From positions 35,316 through 43,393 of the forward strand of contig PAJD01000024.1 in the NCBI GenBank assembly GCA_002705605.1: a stretch of 8,078 nucleotides of DNA. Direction: 5' to 3'. Origin of the DNA: Fidelibacterota bacterium (lineage in GTDB: Bacteria; Fidelibacterota; Marinisomatia; SCGC-AAA003-L08; D37C17). A program made the position numbers and the translations under genes. The notes beneath the pieces were generated by a model. The model searched no databases. It saw only the letters and a program-made list of their open reading frames with translations, and was not told where the DNA came from. Positions 1 through 5,136 of the stretch are shown here, in pieces (positions within the stretch are counted from its first letter, which is position 1; the number at the start of each line of letters is the position of its first letter).

Positions 1-588
1 GTTACAAAACCAAAGTTTGTTTTACATGAACTTGTCCAAGATCTTATCGATGCAGCAGAGGCCTACCGTAAAGGGCCTTCTGAATTAGAAAAATTTACTG
101 AAAATGTTAAAAATCCATTTATTGTAGATGGATTAACGTTTATTGTAAACGGAATTAAATATGATGATTTGAAGGCAATTTTACAACAAAGGGAGAAGTT
201 TAGGTTTAATAGAGAAAACCATGAGTCAGACCTTATGTTAACACTGGGAACTTTTTCTCCAGCCTTTGGAATGATTGGAACTTTAATTGGTTTAGTTTTT
301 ATGTTAAACAGCATGGATGGCGGAGCAGATAGCGCCTCTAAAATTGGTCCGTCAATGGGGGTTGCATTGGTAACAACTTTTTATGGCTCTCTTTTTTCGA
401 GCTTAATATTTAATCCATTTGCTGAAAAACTACAATTGCGAAATCGTGAAAACAGGCAGGCCAGTGAATTAATGATTACAGGGCTATTGTTAATTTGGCA
501 GAAGAAACACCCTTTAGATGTTTCTGATATGTTGACATCGTATATTGAACCAAAGGATAGATTTAAATATTTTAATGAGCAAGATTAA
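1..588 (+). CDS. motA: Flagellar-type stator subunit MotA/PomA (5' end cut off by window)
   Basis: The frame is open from base 1, so the gene starts upstream; 195 C-terminal residues of a roughly 250-290 residue family are present. MotA forms the pentameric ring of the ion-driven stator in the inner membrane and pushes on FliG. Visible in order: the cytoplasmic loop with the charged FliG-contact region (YRKG at 22-25, then E28/E30, matching PomA R88/K89 and E96); TM3 beginning at the SPAFGMIGTLIGL motif (conserved proline P87); TM4 beginning at IGPSMGVALVTTFYG (second conserved proline P117); and a basic/acidic C-terminal tail. The match to the PomA branch is close. Thr94 lies seven residues after the first proline, where PomA has Thr158 and E. 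coli MotA has Ala180, which suggests a Na+ rather than H+ motor (inference). An in-frame TTG at 169 is not a real start, because homology continues upstream of it. The stop overlaps the motB start by one base, so the two are probably translationally coupled. Confidence 0.95.
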   Translation, partial: VTKPKFVLHELVQDLIDAAEAYRKGPSELEKFTENVKNPFIVDGLTFIVNGIKYDDLKAILQQREKFRFNRENHESDLMLTLGTFSPAFGMIGTLIGLVFMLNSMDGGADSASKIGPSMGVALVTTFYGSLFSSLIFNPFAEKLQLRNRENRQASELMITGLLLIWQKKHPLDVSDMLTSYIEPKDRFKYFNEQD

Positions 589-1295
589 TGAGTAGTGATT
601 TACAGTTAAATGACGATAGTGTTGAAAAGAAAGAATCGGGCGGTGGTTGGTTAATGACATACGCAGACATGATGACGCTCTTGTTTGCCTTTTTTGTATT
701 ATTATATTCAATGTCTTCACCTGATCCCGTTAAAATGTCTCAAGTTCAAGATGCAATGGATGAAGAAAGTTCTCTCAAATCACAAAGTGAAATTAAACAG
801 GATTTTGAAGAAATTATTGAAGAAATGGGCATAGAAAAGTCTACAAATATTATTAGCGACCCAAGAGGAGTTGCCATAGAAATGGATGGAGATATTTGTT
901 TTGGATCAGGTAGTACAAATATTAAAGGAACGCTACAAAAAGTATTGAATGAAGCAGCAAATAAACTATTAATAAATGAGAAAGATTATAGAATGGTTAT
1001 TATAGAGGGTCATACGGATTCTGATAAAATACCAAAAAAATTACAAAAATTTTATCCAACAAACTGGGAATTATCTGCGGCAAGAGCTTCAAATGTTGTA
1101 AATTACTTAATAAGGCAAGGTGTTAATTCTGGAAGATTGCAGGCATCGGGCTATGCTGATAGGTGGCCTGCTGAAGCCTCATGGTTTGATGTAAGAAGTG
1201 GGAAAATAACAGATCAAACAATTGCAGAATATAATGTGAGCGAACAGCAAAAACAAAAAAATAGACGCATAAAAATTGTGTTTACTAATAATTAA
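588..1295 (+). CDS. motB: Flagellar-type stator subunit MotB
   Basis: MotB pairs with MotA to form the ion channel of the stator and anchors it to peptidoglycan. The 235-residue protein has a short charged cytoplasmic N-terminus, then a single TM/plug segment at about 20-43 with the sequence WLMTYADMMTLLFAFFVLLY. Asp27 in it is the equivalent of the essential ion-binding Asp (E. coli D32, PomB D24). A linker of about 45 residues follows, then an OmpA-like peptidoglycan-binding domain at about 90-235. That domain shows IIEGHTDSD (138-146), NWELSAARA (159-167) and the closing NRRIKIVF (225-232). It is shorter than PomB (about 316), mainly in the periplasmic linker. The ATG lies inside the motA stop (TAATG), and no strong Shine-Dalgarno precedes it, consistent with coupled translation. 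All key residues are intact. Other MotB-like proteins (ZorB, TolR/ExbD, Agl/Gld types) are less likely, given the close motA and the fliG in the same operon. Confidence 0.95.
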   Translation: MSSDLQLNDDSVEKKESGGGWLMTYADMMTLLFAFFVLLYSMSSPDPVKMSQVQDAMDEESSLKSQSEIKQDFEEIIEEMGIEKSTNIISDPRGVAIEMDGDICFGSGSTNIKGTLQKVLNEAANKLLINEKDYRMVIIEGHTDSDKIPKKLQKFYPTNWELSAARASNVVNYLIRQGVNSGRLQASGYADRWPAEASWFDVRSGKITDQTIAEYNVSEQQKQKNRRIKIVFTNN

Positions 1296-1302
1296 ATGTA
1301 TT

Positions 1303-1307
1303 GGGAG
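1303..1307 (+). promoter_or_regulatory. Shine-Dalgarno fixing the start of the FliF-like gene
   Basis: GGGAG lies five bases before the ATG at 1313. An in-frame TTG at 1301 would extend the protein by four residues, but it would place this site inside the coding region and put extra residues in front of a clean signal-peptide n-region (MKNFTK). The ATG at 1313 is therefore preferred. Confidence 0.75.
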
Positions 1308-1312
1308 CAAAT

Positions 1313-2632
1313 ATGAAAAATTTTACTAAAATATTTTTAATGATTTTAATGGTTATGAATTTAAGCCAAAGTCAAAACGCTGAACTAATTAGCCAACAAA
1401 TTACTATTGAAAACGCTATTAAAAATAAGGTTGATGCTGTAATTAATAAATTTTTAAAACCTAGCGAATATTTAACAATTGTGAATGCCCGATTAGATTT
1501 CAAACCATTGTCATTGAAATCGGTTGACCAACAACAATCTCAGGGTACTCAGTCAAGTTCACAGTATTCGGTTATTCCCGGTTTAATGCCAAGCATTCCA
1601 ACAGAGCAGTCTCTTTATAAACAATCCAATCAATCACAAGACTTAAGCTTTTCTGGTGAAAAATATATTTTGTATCAATTAGAAATTATTATCTATTTAG
1701 ATGAGTCTGTTTCAACAGGAAGTTTACAAACAAACCTATCTACGGTTGTAATGCAAAATTTAAAAGAAGTTGATTGTGAAAATTGTATCCGATTTGAAAC
1801 GCTTGAGTTACCAGGGCAAGAGGGTGGCAGTGTTGCAAACGACGCCAACTTACAATCATTGTTGGATGAAATTGATTCTTTAAAAGAAACCATGAGAAAT
1901 AGTCAGTTGGAGATTAAGGATAGTCAAATTAATGAATTGGAAGACATTAACGCTAAATACCTAGATGAAATTCAAGGTTTTCAAGATCATTTGAAGGAGC
2001 AAGATAGAATTAGGCAAGAGGCGGAAGAGCTGCGTATGGCTCGTCTTGAAGAAAATGAGAGAAACTATCGTGCCAAACAAGACTCTTTATATGTTCTCAC
2101 ATCGATTAAGCTAGATGAAGCAGTTAGAGGACGTATTCAATCTGAAGAGACAACTAAAAAAGAATTATTAAATGTTATAAAGATGCAAATTCAAGGGGAA
2201 GAAATGGAGGGTGGCGTATCAGATAATACGCAGTCAGATTTATTTACCAAAACCCCATCATCTGGGAAAAGTGGTATGTCGTCACAAATGTGGTTAATGA
2301 TTTTAATATTAATATTATTGTTGGCAATTTTACTAGTAGTGATTTTAAAAGGAAAACAAACAGTATATTTAAAACCAAAAAATAATAATGAAAATAACTT
2401 AGATGCTCAATCATTAAAAACAGACAGCTCAAATCCAGTTGAATTTGTGGCCACACAAGCCAATGAAAATGATGATGTAAAAAAAACTGAATTACAATCA
2501 TTAAGGCAAAAAGCAGTATCAATGAGTGTGAGCGAAAAAGCTGGAGCCAATCAAATCGTTCAAGATTGGCTGGGTGATACGGAGTCTGAAGAATCGGACG
2601 ATAATCAAGATAATCAAAAAGAAGAAGAATAA
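1313..2632 (+). CDS. Reduced FliF-like membrane ring/anchor protein with periplasmic coiled coil
   Basis: A 439-residue protein not recognisable as a standard annotated family at a glance. Visible layout: an N-terminal signal or anchor helix (about 4-17, IFLMILMVMNL); a periplasmic domain at about 24-168, interrupted by a Gln/Ser-rich stretch (73-110) and containing CENC (155-158); a highly charged predicted coiled coil at about 177-295; a single strong TM helix at about 326-346; and an acidic cytoplasmic tail ending near 420-439. Two parts resemble FliF. The segment TIENAIKNKVDAVINKFL followed by VNARLDF (31-63) looks like the FliF RBM3 pattern 'kkie..v..lLe.vvG...v.vnadlDF', and VIPGL (87-91) recalls the FliF VPGALSN loop. 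The tail LRQKAVSMSVSEKAGANQIV with QDWLGD after it resembles the FliF FliG-binding C-terminus (LA..dPe.vA.vir.WL). fliG follows directly, as it does after fliF in ordinary flagellar operons. Canonical FliF is about 550 residues with a TM at each end and RBM1-RBM3; here there is no room for RBM1/RBM2. The FliF identity is an inference from weak pattern matches plus context. The alternative is an unrelated motor-associated anchor protein. Confidence 0.6.
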   Translation: MKNFTKIFLMILMVMNLSQSQNAELISQQITIENAIKNKVDAVINKFLKPSEYLTIVNARLDFKPLSLKSVDQQQSQGTQSSSQYSVIPGLMPSIPTEQSLYKQSNQSQDLSFSGEKYILYQLEIIIYLDESVSTGSLQTNLSTVVMQNLKEVDCENCIRFETLELPGQEGGSVANDANLQSLLDEIDSLKETMRNSQLEIKDSQINELEDINAKYLDEIQGFQDHLKEQDRIRQEAEELRMARLEENERNYRAKQDSLYVLTSIKLDEAVRGRIQSEETTKKELLNVIKMQIQGEEMEGGVSDNTQSDLFTKTPSSGKSGMSSQMWLMILILILLLAILLVVILKGKQTVYLKPKNNNENNLDAQSLKTDSSNPVEFVATQANENDDVKKTELQSLRQKAVSMSVSEKAGANQIVQDWLGDTESEESDDNQDNQKEEE

Positions 2633-2634
2633 TT

Positions 2635-3561
2635 ATGGATATTGACAATATAAATGGTTTAGACAAAGCCGCTGTTCTATTTCAAATATTAGGAGAGTCG
2701 TTAGCATTAAGCATGTTTCAAGGTATTTCTGAAGCAGACACATTGCGTATTCGAGTGCGATCACGAGAACTTAGAAACATTCCATTATCTTTAAAAGAAA
2801 GTGTTTTAGAAGAATATTATTTTAAAATGATGAGTACTAAATATCATAATTTTGATAAAAATGAAAATAAATTATTTTCATTTTTAATTGAACTTAATGA
2901 TGAACAGGTCTTTTATTTAATTAATACTGAACCACCCAAAGTAATTGCCCTGACATTAGACCAGTTAGATCCCGCAAGAAAAATGAAAATTATGAATCGC
3001 TTTTCTTCACAATTAAAGCACAGCATTATTATGGAACTGGGCAAATTAAATGAAATTCCACTAGAGGGTGTTGTTAGTGTTGCTAAAGAATTGAAAAATA
3101 AAATTTCATTTTTACCCAGTCCAAAAGAATTTTCTAGAGGTGGACCAAAAAGCATTGCAAATATATTAAATCAAATGACAATTGATGATGCTGAACAATA
3201 TCTTGAACAATTGTCCACTGATGACCCTGAATTATATGCAGAGGTAAGGAAACATTTTTTATCCTTTGAAGATTTATTGGATATGCCTGAACATATCATG
3301 AAAATATATTGGCGCAATCCAGAGATTGATGTAGATGAACTAAGCAAAGCCTTAAAGGGCTTGGATCAATCGATTGTCGATAATATCTCTGCATATCTTT
3401 CTAAGAGGAATCAAAGAAAGTTTGCTGTATATACAGAGCCACTCTCTAAAAGAGACATTGATGCATGCCAACTTTCGTTTGTTGATTTAGCGCGCAAAAT
3501 GAATGATGCACAAGAAATTAATTTGGCTGATATTTTAGAAGCAACCGATTTAGTAGAATAA
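2635..3561 (+). CDS. fliG: Flagellar rotor/switch protein FliG (divergent)
   Basis: FliG sits on the cytoplasmic face of the MS ring, binds the FliF tail through its N-domain and receives torque from MotA through its C-domain. The 308-residue length is close to the usual 330-340. N-domain, about 6-65: INGLDKAAVLFQILGESLA matches 'LsG.qKAAilLl.LGeevA'. Middle domain, about 86-155: the family EHPQ motif reads EPPK (99-102), followed by VIALTLDQLDP (103-113). A Gly-Gly linker is at 169-170 before PKSIANILNQM. C-domain, about 185-297: FLSFEDLLDM (208-217, where the family has MFxFEDLL), ALKG (239-242), then LSKRNQRKF (255-263) and the final DLARKM (284-289). The start is two bases after the upstream stop and is preceded by a purine-rich GAAGAAGAA, which fits coupled translation. 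The gene closes the operon; the next gene runs the opposite way five bases on. The altered motifs suggest divergence in rotor assembly or switching, but the assignment as FliG is firm. Confidence 0.92.
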   Translation: MDIDNINGLDKAAVLFQILGESLALSMFQGISEADTLRIRVRSRELRNIPLSLKESVLEEYYFKMMSTKYHNFDKNENKLFSFLIELNDEQVFYLINTEPPKVIALTLDQLDPARKMKIMNRFSSQLKHSIIMELGKLNEIPLEGVVSVAKELKNKISFLPSPKEFSRGGPKSIANILNQMTIDDAEQYLEQLSTDDPELYAEVRKHFLSFEDLLDMPEHIMKIYWRNPEIDVDELSKALKGLDQSIVDNISAYLSKRNQRKFAVYTEPLSKRDIDACQLSFVDLARKMNDAQEINLADILEATDLVE

Positions 3562-3563
3562 TT

Positions 3564-3587
3564 ATTTTAGTTTCTATTACCTAAAAT
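3564..3587. terminator. Possible weak bidirectional terminator between the convergent genes
   Basis: ATTTTAG (3564-3570) and CTAAAAT (3581-3587) form a perfect 7-bp inverted repeat with a 10-base loop. It spans the five-base gap between the fliG stop and the stop of the opposite gene and extends into the latter's coding end. The stem is nearly all A/T, and no strong T-tract follows on either strand, so it may be chance in AT-rich DNA. Its position exactly at the convergence point is the main argument for it. Confidence 0.25.
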
Positions 3588-5060
3588 TAAATTTACCAAA
3601 GCAACAATATCTAATACGTTGATATCCCCATCAGCATTTACATCTGAACATGGGTTGTATTCACCAAATTCACTTAAAATTAAATTAGTAGTTGAAACAA
3701 TGTCTAGAACATTGACGAGCCCATCTCCATTAGCATCTCCAGACTGACATCCCTCCCCTAACTCCAACTCAAGAGAAATATTCTCTGAACCATCACTAAA
3801 CCACAATGTTGCGAGATTATATCCAGAGCCAATTTCAGCGCAAAAACTTACTCCTTCAGAATAAAGATGACTATCGGGCGTCATTATAAAGACCATATCA
3901 TCAACAGCAACATCACTCATTGTAGCTAAATTATTTTCTGCATCAGTATATGTTACGCACAATGTTCCATCTTCATATGCTTCATCAGATAAAATTGGTG
4001 CAGTATTTGATGTTTGATTTTGTGTTGTCATAACTAAAACTCCTACATCTGATGTATCTAAAATTTCAGTTGAAATACTTAAGCCACTTAGGCCTGCAGA
4101 AATTGTTACACCCACAAGACCAACACCATTATATGAATTTGGCCATGGTCCCCAATCTGAGTCTTCAGTAATAGTACTTAATAGTGATCGTGCATGTAAA
4201 GAATTACCAGATAAGTCATAATCAAAATCTGTACTAAGAACACCAAAATCACCAACTTCTCCGCTTAGAAAATCACCTTCTATTTTATATATACCTGGAT
4301 ATAATTGTCCAAAACCACCATTGCCATACGCATATGCATAAGCAACGGGGTTGTCAATATTATCTGGATTGACAATTGCGATTACATATAAATTCCAAGG
4401 ACCAAAAAAGCCCCCCTCATTACAACAGCTTCCAGCAAGATTTAGAGAAGTATATAACCTGTCATCACTATATGATGCTTTGAGTGTTACAATATCTTGG
4501 TCCGCACCCGTTTCGCCGGTATTATCATTTGCTAGTGTAGCTAATAAATTATTAGGGGTTGGCCAAGAATTATTCATGTTATATGGAGATTGTGAAACTG
4601 TTGCTTGCCCAAGCTCTAACCCCAGAGCTTCAGAAGCCACAGACCCAGACAAATACCACCAAACACTATTATTAATATTAGGCATGCTTGTTATAGCTCC
4701 CCAAGTATTTTCATAACCAGGTGTTCCAATAATATCTACAGATGTATTTTCAGTCCAAGAATTCTGATCATTATCTGATACAAAAACGCTAGCAGTAGCA
4801 TCGCCACTTACCGCTGATAAACTATCGGACAAATCACAATGAGTGTGAAATGATGGATTGGGTGCAGAAGCACATAAATTAGACAATAGTTCTTCTCTAA
4901 TATGTGGTGTCATTTGATTAATTGTTTCCTTGCTTTCCATGGCTGTTTCCCAAACTAATTGCATTGATTCTTTAATCATTGCGTTAATCTGACTTTCGCT
5001 TGGATATTGATTATTAGCAAGCACAATACTTAACATCATAATTAAAACAAAATTTTTCAT
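3567..5060 (-). CDS. Secreted protein of unknown function with C-terminal dockerin-like module
   Basis: A 497-residue exported protein. The start ATG (5058-5060) is preceded by AAGGAA (5066-5071 on the opposite strand) at good spacing. A signal peptide occupies residues 1-15, with likely cleavage after VLA. The mature N-terminus (about 20-62) is helical-looking. The centre (about 85-430) is Gly/Asn/Ser/Asp-rich and looks like beta-sandwich material; it includes NTAPILS (352-358) and VTYTDAEN (369-376), reminiscent of Ig-like/CARDB-type modules. I recognise no catalytic motif. The last 60 residues hold two dockerin-type Ca loops: GDANGDGLVNVLDIV (441-455; ligands D442, N444, D446, D453) and SDVNADGDINVLDIV (472-486; D473, N475, D477, D484). 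Cysteines 438 and 471 flank the loops, and there are eight cysteines in all. In many marine phyla such modules occur without cellulosomes and probably serve as stability or surface-sorting tails (inference). The gene lies downstream of PPDK on the same strand after a 69-base gap, and I see no functional link between them. Confidence 0.85.
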   Translation of the reverse strand: MKNFVLIMMLSIVLANNQYPSESQINAMIKESMQLVWETAMESKETINQMTPHIREELLSNLCASAPNPSFHTHCDLSDSLSAVSGDATASVFVSDNDQNSWTENTSVDIIGTPGYENTWGAITSMPNINNSVWWYLSGSVASEALGLELGQATVSQSPYNMNNSWPTPNNLLATLANDNTGETGADQDIVTLKASYSDDRLYTSLNLAGSCCNEGGFFGPWNLYVIAIVNPDNIDNPVAYAYAYGNGGFGQLYPGIYKIEGDFLSGEVGDFGVLSTDFDYDLSGNSLHARSLLSTITEDSDWGPWPNSYNGVGLVGVTISAGLSGLSISTEILDTSDVGVLVMTTQNQTSNTAPILSDEAYEDGTLCVTYTDAENNLATMSDVAVDDMVFIMTPDSHLYSEGVSFCAEIGSGYNLATLWFSDGSENISLELELGEGCQSGDANGDGLVNVLDIVSTTNLILSEFGEYNPCSDVNADGDINVLDIVALVNLILGNRN

Positions 5061-5115
5061 ATATATTCCTTTAATAATTAATGAAGATAATATAAAACGG
5101 TTTGAACAATTTATC

Positions 5116-5136
5116 CATGTAATAAAATGTTACATG
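5116..5136. repeat. 7-bp inverted repeat at the end of the PPDK gene
   Basis: CATGTAA (5116-5122) and TTACATG (5130-5136) are perfect reverse complements separated by seven bases. The second arm contains the PPDK stop codon. On the transcribed - strand this could form a small hairpin at the gene's end, but no U-rich run follows, so it is not a standard intrinsic terminator. It could instead be a dyad binding site upstream of the secreted-protein gene. Chance is also possible. Confidence 0.35.

Noticed and set aside
169..588. A short MotA starting at the TTG at 169
   Set aside because: The frame is open to base 1 and the upstream residues match the MotA/PomA cytoplasmic loop, so the gene is truncated only by the window edge.
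1..1295. MotAB as a Zorya-type (ZorAB) anti-phage stator pair
   Set aside because: MotA is close to PomA in the TM3-TM4 region, MotB lacks a long tail, and fliG rather than zorC/zorD/zorE follows.
2244..2666. 140-codon open frame on the - strand opposite the FliF-like TM segment and fliG start
   Set aside because: It is a hydrophobic antisense shadow of AT-rich coding sequence, spans two well-supported + strand genes, and resembles no family.
4351..4716. 121-codon + strand frame inside the secreted-protein gene
   Set aside because: It lies entirely antisense to a coherent secreted protein with signal peptide and dockerin tail, and has no recognisable motif.
3567..5060. Secreted dockerin protein as a functional part of the motor operon
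   Set aside because: It is on the opposite strand, convergent with fliG, and nearer to PPDK; adjacency alone does not support a link.
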